From CALSMU01 sp965230225 (GTDB lineage: Bacteria > Bacteroidota > Bacteroidia > Flavobacteriales_D > Parvicellaceae): a stretch of DNA of 64,000 nucleotides. Location of the stretch: positions 434,001 through 498,000 of the forward strand of contig CBDDKM010000005.1 of assembly GCA_965230225.1 (NCBI GenBank). The letters are read 5' to 3'. Positions 24,817 to 33,038 of the stretch are shown here, one piece after another. The first letter of the stretch is position 1; every line of letters begins with the position of its first letter. The notes under the pieces are model-generated. The model saw nothing but the letters and a program-made list of their open reading frames with translations, was not told the origin of the DNA and did no database searches. The position numbers and the translations under genes are program-made.

Positions 24817-26169
24817 TTAACCTGCGTAAATAAACATTCCAATTAAAAAGTAAAGCAAAAGACCAATTACGTCGTTCATGGTAGTGATAAAAGGACCTGT
24901 TGCTAACGCCGGGTCAATCTTGTATTTATTTAGAACAAGAGGGACTAAGGTCCCGAATACCCCAGCAAATATGATTACAGAAAACAGTGATAAACTAACT
25001 GTTAGGCAGAGTTTCATCTCCTCACCAAACCCTAAATTATAGAAGAAAATCAGGGCAGATAAGATGCTTCCATTAATTAGGGCTACCACTAACTCTTTTA
25101 AAACTTTTTTCAAATTTGAATCAAAGGATAATGAGTTATTGGCCAATCCCTGAACAATGATTGCTGAAGATTGAACACCAACATTACCTCCCATTGCCGC
25201 AATTAGAGGGATGAAGAAAGCAAGAACAGGTATTTCTTCTATTTGAGCTTCGAAAGTACTAATGACAATAGCACCTCCAATACCTCCAATTAATCCGATA
25301 AAAAGCCATGGGATTCTTGCTCTGGTAAGCAGCCAAACTGAATCTTTGGACTCAACTTTTTCGCTAATTCCACTTGCCATTTGGAAGTCTTTCTCGGCTT
25401 CTTCCTTAATTACATCAACAACATCATCAATAGTAATTCTACCTAAAAGAACATCATTCTGATCCAAAACGGGAATAGCAACCAAATCGTATTTTTCCAT
25501 GATTAATGCCACTTCTTCATCATCAGCATCTGTTCTTACGAATTTGGGTTCTTTTCTTACCAGTTCCCAAATAAGGGTGTCGTTCGATGCGTATAAGAAT
25601 GTTTTTAGGGATAAGGTTCCCATTAACTTGTTTTCATTGTCCACCACGTAAATGGTATACACGTAGTCAATTTCTTCAGCTTGCTCTCGCAAGTTTTGAA
25701 GAGCTTCTTCAACAGTCCAGTTAATGTTGGCACAAATAAATTCTGTAGCCATTAAACCTCCGGCTGTATTCTCATCGTAGGTTAATAGAGATGTAATGTC
25801 ACTTGCCTGTTCAGCATCCTCTAGTTGCGAGATTACATTTTCCTGTCTGTATTCTGGAAGGTCCTGAATTAAATCTGCAGCATCATCAGATTCCATGTTG
25901 TCCACCTGTTCTGCAATTTCTTTGGCAGAAAGTGACTTTAAGAATTCATCTCGAACGTCTTCTTCCAGTTCAACTAACACATCCGAGGCTTTCTCTTCGT
26001 CGAGCGTTCGGTAAATATATTGTGCTTCCTCCAGATCAACACGATCTAGAATCTCTGCAATATCGGCATGATGGACATCCTCTAATTTTAATACAATATA
26101 ATCCTTGTTATCATCTGCAACAGCTGATGTTAGCTCATCTAAAAACTCTTTGGTAAGTTCGAATTGCAT
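24817..26169 (-). CDS. mgtE: magnesium transporter MgtE
   Basis: A 450-residue Mg2+ channel of the inner membrane. The domains run in the usual order: N-terminal helical MgtE_N superhelix (about 30-130, with LEDVHHADIAEILDRVD), a CBS pair (about 135-255, starting TAGGLMATEF) and five transmembrane helices (about 285-450) that include PLIAAMGGNVGVQSSAIIVQG, the conserved pore region. The neighbouring rsmA on the same strand is a frequent partner of mgtE in Bacteroidota. A TAATTTTG box lies at 26213-26220 on the minus strand, without a clear -33 element. Confidence 0.95.
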   Translation of the reverse strand: MQFELTKEFLDELTSAVADDNKDYIVLKLEDVHHADIAEILDRVDLEEAQYIYRTLDEEKASDVLVELEEDVRDEFLKSLSAKEIAEQVDNMESDDAADLIQDLPEYRQENVISQLEDAEQASDITSLLTYDENTAGGLMATEFICANINWTVEEALQNLREQAEEIDYVYTIYVVDNENKLMGTLSLKTFLYASNDTLIWELVRKEPKFVRTDADDEEVALIMEKYDLVAIPVLDQNDVLLGRITIDDVVDVIKEEAEKDFQMASGISEKVESKDSVWLLTRARIPWLFIGLIGGIGGAIVISTFEAQIEEIPVLAFFIPLIAAMGGNVGVQSSAIIVQGLANNSLSFDSNLKKVLKELVVALINGSILSALIFFYNLGFGEEMKLCLTVSLSLFSVIIFAGVFGTLVPLVLNKYKIDPALATGPFITTMNDVIGLLLYFLIGMFIYAG

Positions 26170-26226
26170 GTTGCTCAGGATCCATTAGAAGTTAGTGCTA
26201 CTTTATTGGCGGCAAAATTAGGAAAA

Positions 26227-26997
26227 TTATTCTTTATTTCCAGATGAGATTAAATTAGTAATCTCGATAAACTGAGATACTTCTAATTGCTCTGGTCTCA
26301 ATGCGAACACTGGCTGGGTCGTGTCCACGTTTTTTAGTAGTGGTTTGAGAGAGTTTCTAAGTGTTTTTCTACGTTGGTTAAATCCCAGTTTTACTACCGT
26401 TTTGAATAGTTTTTCATCGCAGGATAATTCCTTAGTATCATTTCTCTTTAACCTAATTACACCTGATTTTACTTTTGGGGGTGGGTTAAATACATGTTCA
26501 TCTACGGTGAATAAATATTCGATGTCGTAAAATGCCTGAAGTAAAACACTTAAGATTCCATATTTTTTGCTTCCTGGTTTTTCCGCAACTCTTTCAGCTA
26601 CTTCTTTTTGAAACATACCTACAACTTCCGGCACACGATTTTTTTCGTCGTAAACCTTAAACAAAATTTGAGATGAGATGTTGTAAGGGAAATTTCCAAT
26701 TACTGCTACTGTATCGCTGTCGAATTGATTAAAGTCAATGGATAAAAAACTCTCGTCAAAAATTTGAAGGTTAGGATAGTGGCCTTTCAAGTAAGCAATT
26801 GATTCAGTATCAATTTCAACTACTGATGTATCAAACTCTTTTTTATCCAAAAGGTATTTTGTAAGTGCACCTGTTCCTGGGCCAACTTCGACTACGGTTT
26901 TGTATCCGCCATGTCCGGTTAATGCATCAGCAATATCCATACAGATGGAGTCGTCTTTTAAAAAGTGCTGTCCGAGGTGTTTCTTAGGTTTAACCAT
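26227..26997 (-). CDS. rsmA: 16S rRNA (adenine1518/1519-N6)-dimethyltransferase
   Basis: Also called KsgA. It dimethylates two adjacent adenines near the 3' end of 16S rRNA, a late step in small subunit assembly. The ATG at 26997 (MVKPKKHLGQHFLKD) is chosen because the family starts close to the GQHFL motif; the longer frame adds seven unrelated residues. SAM-binding VEVGPGTGALT and the catalytic GNFPYNIS (NLPY-type) are present. The length of 256 residues is normal. Confidence 0.95.
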   Translation of the reverse strand: MVKPKKHLGQHFLKDDSICMDIADALTGHGGYKTVVEVGPGTGALTKYLLDKKEFDTSVVEIDTESIAYLKGHYPNLQIFDESFLSIDFNQFDSDTVAVIGNFPYNISSQILFKVYDEKNRVPEVVGMFQKEVAERVAEKPGSKKYGILSVLLQAFYDIEYLFTVDEHVFNPPPKVKSGVIRLKRNDTKELSCDEKLFKTVVKLGFNQRRKTLRNSLKPLLKNVDTTQPVFALRPEQLEVSQFIEITNLISSGNKE

Positions 26998-27015
26998 AAT
27001 CCAGTTTGAATTCGC

Positions 27016-27044
27016 CAAAGGTAGCCAGAATACATTAGATACAA
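27016..27044 (-). promoter_or_regulatory. candidate promoter of rsmA
   Basis: On the minus strand TTG (27042-27044), 18 bases, then TACCTTTG (27016-27023), ending 18 bases before the rsmA ATG. Spacing is at the short end for this promoter type. Confidence 0.4.
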
Positions 27045-27162
27045 TGAGAGAAAATTGGGTAAGTGTAAAATATGAGACAGATCATGATAATTATATGATT
27101 TCGTGACAAATGTTACCTAAGCCTTGGCTTACAATGTCTACCTTTGTGGTAAACAAATTAAG

Positions 27163-27564
27163 ATGTTAAAAGGAACCAAGTTATATAGCGTTTTAAAGTT
27201 TAAATGTCCTCGATGTCAGGAAGGAGAATTCTTAGAGGCTAACCCTTATAATCTTAAGAAAGCCGGAGATTTAAAAGAAGTGTGTAGTCATTGTGGTCTA
27301 AAATACTCTAAGGAACCTGGTTTTTACTACGGTGCAATGTATGTAGCCTATGCCTATGGAACAGCATTGTTTGTTTCTATCTGGGTGGCATTATCCATAT
27401 TGGTTCCAGAGTATACAGTTGAGCTTTTGATAGGGCTTATTTTCGCGGCAATGATTATCTTAGGGCCGTATCTTTATGCATTGTCCAAAATTACCTGGGC
27501 AAACATATTTTATCATTACGATAAACAATATGCGAGCAGAAAGACTAATAGTACTCCAGAATGA
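27163..27564 (+). CDS. DUF983 zinc-ribbon membrane protein
   Basis: A 133-residue protein. An N-terminal zinc ribbon with two Cys pairs (KCPRCQEGEF and VCSHCGLKYS) is followed by EPGFYYGAMYVAYAYG and two transmembrane helices (about 60-105), the layout of the DUF983 family. The start at ATG 27163 is preferred; a TTG 39 bases upstream gives an unlikely N-terminus, and a TACCTTTG box lies at 27139-27146. The last 4 bases overlap the Crp/Fnr gene, so the two are coupled. Function of the family is unknown. Confidence 0.85.
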   Translation: MLKGTKLYSVLKFKCPRCQEGEFLEANPYNLKKAGDLKEVCSHCGLKYSKEPGFYYGAMYVAYAYGTALFVSIWVALSILVPEYTVELLIGLIFAAMIILGPYLYALSKITWANIFYHYDKQYASRKTNSTPE

Positions 27565-28193
27565 TTGAAAAACTAAAAGAAAATTACGGGTTTTTATTCG
27601 AAGAAAAGCTAATTGAAGAGGTTGCGGAGATAGGGCGTTACCAGTCCATGAAGAGAGGGGATAAATTAATGGATATAGGGAGCTATATCAAATCAATGCC
27701 TTTGTTGTTGAACGGGTCTATTAAAGTGGTGCGTGAAGACAAGGAAGGACACGAACTACTACTTTACTTTCTGGAGAAAGGAGATACTTGTGCTTTTTCA
27801 CTTACCTGTTGCATTGGCAATAAAAAAAGTGAGATTAAAGCCATTGTTGTGGAAGATGCCGAAATGGTGTTGATCCCAGTACAAAAAATGGAAGAGTGGA
27901 TCTGTAAATATCAAACCTGGAAAAATTTTGTGTTTGAAAGCTACAACTTACGACTTGACGAAATGTTAGAAACAATAGATACACTCGCCTTTATGAAAAT
28001 GGATGAACGATTGTATAAGTTTCTAAAGGATAAAGTAAAATTAATCGGGTCTACAGAAATCACTAATACACATCAGGAAATAGCCCATAATTTAAACACT
28101 TCAAGAGTTGTGATTTCGAGGTTATTGAAAAAATTAGAAAATGAGGGGAAAATCAAGCTTCACCGAAGTAGAATTGAAGTGCTGGAGTTTTAA
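27561..28193 (+). CDS. Crp/Fnr-family transcriptional regulator
   Basis: A 210-residue regulator with an N-terminal cyclic-nucleotide-type beta-roll (about 15-120), a long dimer helix and a C-terminal winged helix (HTH about 169-192, HQEIAHNLNTSRVVISRLLK). The recognition helix keeps Ser186-Arg187, equal to S212/R213 of E. coli FNR, but has Val183 where FNR has Glu209. No FNR-type N-terminal Fe-S cluster cysteines are present; instead Cys77, Cys83 and Cys84 sit in the sensor region (TCAFSLTCCIGNKKS). Position ahead of a SulP transporter and persulfide dioxygenase suggests a sulfur- or redox-sensing role, possibly through these thiols. That is inference. Confidence 0.88.
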   Translation: MIEKLKENYGFLFEEKLIEEVAEIGRYQSMKRGDKLMDIGSYIKSMPLLLNGSIKVVREDKEGHELLLYFLEKGDTCAFSLTCCIGNKKSEIKAIVVEDAEMVLIPVQKMEEWICKYQTWKNFVFESYNLRLDEMLETIDTLAFMKMDERLYKFLKDKVKLIGSTEITNTHQEIAHNLNTSRVVISRLLKKLENEGKIKLHRSRIEVLEF

Positions 28194-28208
28194 TCTCTGA
28201 ATGTTTTA

Positions 28209-29945
28209 ATGAAATTTCAAGATTACATACCTGTATTATCCTGGTTGCCGAAATACAAATCGTCTGATTTTAAATTTGATGTTGGAGCTGGGTTAACAGT
28301 TGGGGTAATGTTAATCCCGCAAGGTATTGCTTATGCCATGATTGCTGGATTGCCTCCAATATATGGTTTGTATACTGCCTTGGTTCCAACAATACTCTAT
28401 ACTTTTTTTGGTACGTCGGGAAAATTGGCCGTTGGTCCTGTGGCGTTGGATTCAATAATTATGGCTTCCGGATTAGCTGCAATTTCTGTAGCTGGTAGCG
28501 AGAACTATATTGCTCTTGCCGTTTTGCTGGCATTCATGGTAGGGGTGGTTCAACTATTGTTTGGCTTATTTAAGCTGGGGTTTGTTGTAAATTTTTTATC
28601 CAAGCCTATTATTAGCGGTTTTACCTCTGCGGCAGGAATTATAATTGGCTTAAAACAATTAAAACACTTGTTAGGGATAGATGTTCCGAGAACAGAGTAT
28701 ACCCATGAATTACTGGCAGAGATAGGGAATAATATTTCTAATATTAACGTTCTCACTATTGCTATAGGAGCTGGAGGGATTTTAGTCCTTATTTTATTAA
28801 AAAGATATTTAGAAAAGGTTCCCGGACCATTGATGGTTGTAGTGATAGGGATACTTTTAGTGTGGCTATTTCGTATGGATTTAAGCGGGGTGTTAATAGT
28901 TGGGGAAGTTCCGGCCGGATTGCCAACACCAGAGTGGCCAAAATGGAATTTGTCGATGATGGAGGAGCTTTTCCCTCTCGCGATAACATTGGCGCTAATA
29001 GGATTTACCGAGGCAGTATCCATGGCAAAAGTTTTTAATGATAAAAATGGGTTGCAACAACTTAAACCAAATCAAGAATTAGTTGCACTGGGACTTGGGA
29101 ATATGGTAGGAGCCATTTTTAAGAGTTACCCTTCAACTGGCGGAATGTCCAGAACAGCGGTTAATGCAGAAGGGGGAGCAAAAACTTCTATGGCTGGATT
29201 AATTGCGGGGTTGGTTGTATTGGTTACCTTGTTATTCCTTACCCCCTTATTTTACTATTTACCCAAGGCTATTTTGGGAAGTATAATAATGGTAGCGGTG
29301 TTTAGACTGATCGATTTGAAGTATCCTTTAAAACTGTGGAAATACAAAAAGGATGACTTTGCCATGTTAATGGTTACTTTTTTGGTTACCTTATCGGTAG
29401 GAATCAAAGAAGGGGTAATTATTGGAGTGGTTTTGTCTTTAATCTTTTTGATCTTTCGAAGTGCAAAGCCACATATTGCTGAGTGCGAACAGGTAACCGG
29501 AACGGATTATTTTAAAAATGTGAATCGATTTGACAATACTATTAAACGAAATCACATTTTGGTGTTTAGATTTGACGGACAATTGTATTTTGCAAATGCA
29601 GATTATTTCAGGGAGAAGTTAAACTCCATGAAAGAGCAAAAGGGTGAGGGATTAAAAATGATTGTGATGAATGCAGAAGCGATCAATCATATTGATTCAA
29701 CCGCCATTCAAATGTTGGAAGATGTTATTCAGGATTTGAAGAAGGATGGGGTGCTATTTGCAATTGCAGGGGCCATTGGACCGGTAAGGGATATTATATT
29801 CTCTAGTGGTTTGATTGATTCGATAGGGAAGGAGATGATGTTTGCAGAAGTATCGAACGCAGTGGATTGTGTGGAGTCTGCAGGAGAACAGAATTTAGAA
29901 AAGATGTGCAAGAAGATTGCATTACAGAATAAAGGAAAATTGTAA
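28209..29945 (+). CDS. SulP-family anion transporter with STAS domain
   Basis: A 578-residue inner-membrane transporter for sulfate or a related anion. The SulP signature region is clear (VGVMLIPQGIAYAMIAGLPPIYGLYTALVP, here split around residues 32-61), followed by about 12-14 membrane helices and a cytoplasmic STAS domain (about 440-560, with NAEAINHIDSTAIQMLEDV). It starts 15 bases after the Crp/Fnr gene. Linked to a persulfide dioxygenase, it may export sulfite/sulfate formed from sulfane sulfur or import substrate; the direction is not shown by sequence. Confidence 0.9.
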   Translation: MKFQDYIPVLSWLPKYKSSDFKFDVGAGLTVGVMLIPQGIAYAMIAGLPPIYGLYTALVPTILYTFFGTSGKLAVGPVALDSIIMASGLAAISVAGSENYIALAVLLAFMVGVVQLLFGLFKLGFVVNFLSKPIISGFTSAAGIIIGLKQLKHLLGIDVPRTEYTHELLAEIGNNISNINVLTIAIGAGGILVLILLKRYLEKVPGPLMVVVIGILLVWLFRMDLSGVLIVGEVPAGLPTPEWPKWNLSMMEELFPLAITLALIGFTEAVSMAKVFNDKNGLQQLKPNQELVALGLGNMVGAIFKSYPSTGGMSRTAVNAEGGAKTSMAGLIAGLVVLVTLLFLTPLFYYLPKAILGSIIMVAVFRLIDLKYPLKLWKYKKDDFAMLMVTFLVTLSVGIKEGVIIGVVLSLIFLIFRSAKPHIAECEQVTGTDYFKNVNRFDNTIKRNHILVFRFDGQLYFANADYFREKLNSMKEQKGEGLKMIVMNAEAINHIDSTAIQMLEDVIQDLKKDGVLFAIAGAIGPVRDIIFSSGLIDSIGKEMMFAEVSNAVDCVESAGEQNLEKMCKKIALQNKGKL

Positions 29946-30009
29946 CAAGGGTTACTGATTGTAATTATAGCAATCAATAATTTTGTACCAACAAATAGAA
30001 AAGAAAAAA

Positions 30010-31422
30010 ATGAAGATAGAACAAATGTTTACCGGGTGCCTTGCTGAGATGGCTTATTATATTGAGTCAAATGGAGAGGCAGTGATCATAGATCCACTTA
30101 GAGAGGTGGAACCATATTTGGAAAAAGCAAAAAGTGATAACGCTACTATCAAGTATGTATTTTTAACCCATTTTCATGCGGATTTTGTATCTGGTCATGT
30201 AGACCTTGCAAAAAAGACCGGGGCAACTATTGTATACGGTCCTGGAGCAAAGGCAGAATTTGATTTACATAATGGAACCGATGGTGAGGAATTTAAAATT
30301 GGTGATGTTACTTTAAAGTTACTTCATACACCAGGTCATACCATGGAGTCTATTTCTCTTCTTCTGTTAGATGAGAATAATAAGGAGCATTGTGTGTTTA
30401 CTGGAGATGCCTTGTTTATTGGAGATGTTGGTAGACCGGATTTAGCAGTAAAATCAGACTTAACTCAAGAAGATTTAGCTGGGTTCTTATATGATTCTTT
30501 AAGAACAAAGATCATGACTCTGCCGGATGATGTTATTGTATATCCAAACCATGGGGCCGGATCTGCTTGTGGTAAGAAAATGAGTTCTGAAACCTGGGAT
30601 ACTTTAGGGAATCAAAAGGAAACTAATTATGCCTTAAGAGCAGATATGACTAAGGAAGAATTTATTAATGAGTTATTGGATGGAATTGTTCCTCCTCCTC
30701 AGTACTTCCCTAAAAATGCTATGCTAAACAAGTCCATAAATAAGGAAATAGACACCATTTTAGAAAAAGGTACTGTAGCCTTAGATTTAGAAACCTTTAA
30801 GTCGATGGCAGAGCATAAAGAGGCCTTGGTAATTGATACCAGAAAACCTCAGGAGTTTTGTAATGGACACGTACCAAATTCATTGTTCTTTGGTATTGAT
30901 GGGAGCTTTGCACCTTGGATTGGAGCATTGATTACAGACATTAACCAGCCAATTATTTTTGTGGCAACCGAAGGAAGAGAAGAGGAAGTTGTAACAAGGT
31001 TATCTAGAATTGGATACGATAATACACTTGGGTACCTGAAAGGTGGAATTGAAGCCTGGAAAGAAGCAGGAGAGGAAGTAGCTACTATCAAATCGGTTAC
31101 TCCGGAAGAAATGTCGGAAGACTTGTTGGCAGGAAAAGTTGACCTGGTGGATATTAGAAAGCAATCTGAATATGACTCTGAGCACGTTGAGGGTGCAAGC
31201 CACGCTCCGTTAGATTGGATCAATCAGGATAAGTGGACTTTAGATAAAGACAAGACATACCATATTCAGTGTGCTGGAGGGTATCGTTCGGTAATATTTA
31301 CATCTATTATGAGAACCAGAGGGTATCATAACTTAATTGATGTAGCGGGAGGATTCAGATACATTAAAGCGAATATGGACTGGCCTTTAACAGAGTATGT
31401 TTGCCCAAGTACCGAACTTTAA
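30010..31422 (+). CDS. persulfide dioxygenase-type MBL hydrolase fused to two rhodanese domains
   Basis: A 470-residue cytosolic protein. The N-terminal metallo-beta-lactamase domain (1-235) has the ETHE1-like motif THFHADFVSGH (His54, His56, Asp58), HTPGHTMES, and FTGDALFIGDVGRPDL, which mark glutathione-persulfide dioxygenases. The first rhodanese domain (about 255-355) has lost its catalytic Cys: the loop reads FVATEGREEE. The second (about 370-465) keeps it, Cys421 in QCAGGYRS. The start at ATG 30010 follows an A-rich leader. Oxidation of sulfane sulfur to sulfite coupled with sulfur transfer is the likely role. The inactive middle domain is probably structural. Confidence 0.9.
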   Translation: MKIEQMFTGCLAEMAYYIESNGEAVIIDPLREVEPYLEKAKSDNATIKYVFLTHFHADFVSGHVDLAKKTGATIVYGPGAKAEFDLHNGTDGEEFKIGDVTLKLLHTPGHTMESISLLLLDENNKEHCVFTGDALFIGDVGRPDLAVKSDLTQEDLAGFLYDSLRTKIMTLPDDVIVYPNHGAGSACGKKMSSETWDTLGNQKETNYALRADMTKEEFINELLDGIVPPPQYFPKNAMLNKSINKEIDTILEKGTVALDLETFKSMAEHKEALVIDTRKPQEFCNGHVPNSLFFGIDGSFAPWIGALITDINQPIIFVATEGREEEVVTRLSRIGYDNTLGYLKGGIEAWKEAGEEVATIKSVTPEEMSEDLLAGKVDLVDIRKQSEYDSEHVEGASHAPLDWINQDKWTLDKDKTYHIQCAGGYRSVIFTSIMRTRGYHNLIDVAGGFRYIKANMDWPLTEYVCPSTEL

Positions 31423-31424
31423 TA

Positions 31425-31670
31425 ATGGAGCAAAAACTTAAAATTAAGAACATGAAATGTGGAGGCTGTGTAAGCACAGTTTCCACAGAAATTTCAGCTC
31501 TTGAGGGTGTTTCCAATGTTTCTGTGAGTTTGGATGATCACACGATTTCATTCAGCTATAATTCGAATCAGGAATTGGAAATAGTCAAGAATAAGCTTCA
31601 GGAAATTGGCCACCCCGTGGATAATACGAGTGATTTATTAAATAAGGCAAAGTCTTTATTGAATAATTAA
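31425..31670 (+). CDS. HMA-domain (heavy-metal-associated) protein
   Basis: An 81-residue single-domain protein starting two bases after the previous stop codon. KIKNMKCGGCVSTVSTEIS has the CxxC pair Cys12/Cys15 typical of copper-chaperone folds, followed by VSNVSVSLDDHTISFSY. In this sulfur-transfer context it could bind metal or carry a persulfide on the CxxC; the sequence cannot tell which. Length matches single HMA domains. Confidence 0.85.
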   Translation: MEQKLKIKNMKCGGCVSTVSTEISALEGVSNVSVSLDDHTISFSYNSNQELEIVKNKLQEIGHPVDNTSDLLNKAKSLLNN

Positions 31671-31680
31671 AAAAGAAACA

Positions 31681-31956
31681 ATGAGTTTAGAAAATATAGA
31701 TTTTAAGGCTGCTACGATTATCGATGTAAGATCTCCAGGAGAGTTTATGATGGGTAATGTAGATGGATCAGTTAATATCCCGTTGGATCAGGTTCCTCAC
31801 AGAGTAGAGGAGTTTAAAAGCATCGAAGGAGATATCATTTTATGTTGTGCAAGTGGAGGAAGAAGTGGTCAGGCGACTGCCTTTTTACAACAAAATGGAA
31901 TGGACAATGTGTACAACGGAGGAGGTTGGCAAATGGTAGCTATGCAAGTAATGTAA
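31681..31956 (+). CDS. single-domain cytosolic rhodanese
   Basis: A 91-residue minimal rhodanese. TIIDVRSPGEFMMGNVDGSVNIPLD is the domain opening, and the active loop is CASGGRS with Cys56, preceded by another Cys. No signal peptide, so it works in the cytosol, unlike the exported rhodanese at 3157. It follows the HMA protein by 10 bases and ends the operon at a strong terminator. Confidence 0.93.
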   Translation: MSLENIDFKAATIIDVRSPGEFMMGNVDGSVNIPLDQVPHRVEEFKSIEGDIILCCASGGRSGQATAFLQQNGMDNVYNGGGWQMVAMQVM

Positions 31957-31976
31957 TTACAATTATTATATAAGAT

Positions 31977-32006
31977 AAAAGGCGAGATGTACATCTCGCC
32001 TTTTTT
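31977..32006 (+). terminator. terminator of the sulfur operon
   Basis: A perfect palindrome with arms AAAAGGCGAGATGT and ACATCTCGCCTTTT, followed by further T. It lies 20 bases after the rhodanese stop codon. Confidence 0.92.
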
Positions 32007-32074
32007 GATTACGTCACTTATGTTACAATTTAAGAGAGTTCATCTCCTTAACTTTGTGCTATAAATAATTAGAT

Positions 32075-32446
32075 ATGGCAACAATAAAATTAACTACAGA
32101 TAAATTTAAAGAGGAAGTATTCGACTATACCACATCTCAAGAATGGAAGTTTAAAGGGGATCAACCTGCCTTAATAGACTTTTATGCCGATTGGTGTGGG
32201 CCATGTAAGGCAATTGCGCCAGTTCTGGAAGAGTTAGCTGAAGAGTACAAAGGAAAGTTGAAAATTTATAAGGTAGACACAGAGGTGGAACAAGAACTTT
32301 CAGCTGTTTTCGGAATTAGAAGTATTCCTAGTTTATTATTCATCCCAATGGGAGATAAACAACCAATGATGCAGGCCGGAGCTTTACCAAAAAGTGCCTT
32401 AAAAGAAGTTATTGAGAAGGAATTACTTTCTTTTGAAATTAGTTAA
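32075..32446 (+). CDS. thioredoxin-family protein
   Basis: A 123-residue thioredoxin with ADWCGPCKAIAPVLEEL (Cys41, Cys44) and the cis-Pro loop RSIPSLLFI. The N-terminus is about 20 residues longer than E. coli thioredoxin. It probably reduces disulfides or persulfides in the cytosol. A TAACTTTG box lies at 32049-32056, 18 bases before the ATG, so it has its own promoter separate from the sulfur operon. The second thioredoxin gene follows after 32 bases. Confidence 0.92.
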   Translation: MATIKLTTDKFKEEVFDYTTSQEWKFKGDQPALIDFYADWCGPCKAIAPVLEELAEEYKGKLKIYKVDTEVEQELSAVFGIRSIPSLLFIPMGDKQPMMQAGALPKSALKEVIEKELLSFEIS

Positions 32447-32478
32447 TTTTAGCCCCATTAATCAAATTGTGAATTGAT

Positions 32479-32775
32479 ATGTCAAAGTTTAGTGAGCTTA
32501 TTAATGGATCTACCCCGGTATTAGTAGATATGTATGCCGATTGGTGCGGGCCTTGTAAAACGTTGGCTCCAATGCTTAAGGATGCAAAGTCTCAGTTCGG
32601 AGATAAGGTAAAGATCATTAAAATTGATGTAGATAAGAACCCAGCAGTTGCTCAAAAGTTTCAAGTGCGAGGAGTTCCAACACTGATTTTGTTTAAAGAG
32701 GGGAAATTGTTGTGGAGACAATCTGGAGTGATTCCAACGGACCAGATTGTAGACGTGATAGAGTCCAACTTATAA
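32479..32775 (+). CDS. thioredoxin
   Basis: A compact 98-residue thioredoxin with ADWCGPCKTLAPMLKDA (Cys23, Cys26) and the cis-Pro loop FQVRGVPTLILFKEGK. It is closer to canonical thioredoxin than the gene before it. Tandem with that gene, and with a small membrane protein gene two bases downstream, it forms a three-gene unit. Confidence 0.93.
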   Translation: MSKFSELINGSTPVLVDMYADWCGPCKTLAPMLKDAKSQFGDKVKIIKIDVDKNPAVAQKFQVRGVPTLILFKEGKLLWRQSGVIPTDQIVDVIESNL

Positions 32776-32777
32776 AC

Positions 32778-33038
32778 ATGGAAAAGAAACCATTTTACAA
32801 AAACGTATCTCTTTGGTTCATAGCTTCACTTACTTTGGGGCTAGCACCTTTTAATCCTCCGCATTTGTTCGGGAAAATTGAATGGCTACTTGGTGGTGGA
32901 GCTATTAGTGGGGATCATCCAATGCAATTTATGGATTGGTTCGATTTATTTCTGCACGGAACACCATGGGTACTTCTGATTGTGTCAGTTGTATTTTGGT
33001 TCCTGGATAAAAGAAAAGGACAGGTTAATCCCAGGTAA
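32778..33038 (+). CDS. small membrane protein (of the type often annotated 'RND transporter')
   Basis: An 86-residue protein with two hydrophobic helices (SLWFIASLTLGLAPFNP and TPWVLLIVSVVFWFLD) around a loop HLFGKIEWLLGGGAISGDHP. Similar small proteins are widespread and named 'RND transporter' without proof of transport. Start at ATG 32778, two bases after the thioredoxin stop; a longer frame would overlap the thioredoxin. Its 3' end overlaps the convergent gene by 14 bases. Confidence 0.7.
   Translation: MEKKPFYKNVSLWFIASLTLGLAPFNPPHLFGKIEWLLGGGAISGDHPMQFMDWFDLFLHGTPWVLLIVSVVFWFLDKRKGQVNPR

Noticed and set aside
27081..27099. Possible third copy of the 16-bp Crp/Fnr-type palindrome before the DUF983-regulator operon
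   Set aside because: The gap is 9 bases, not 4, and only one TATGAT half-site matches; treated as a separate, weaker candidate.
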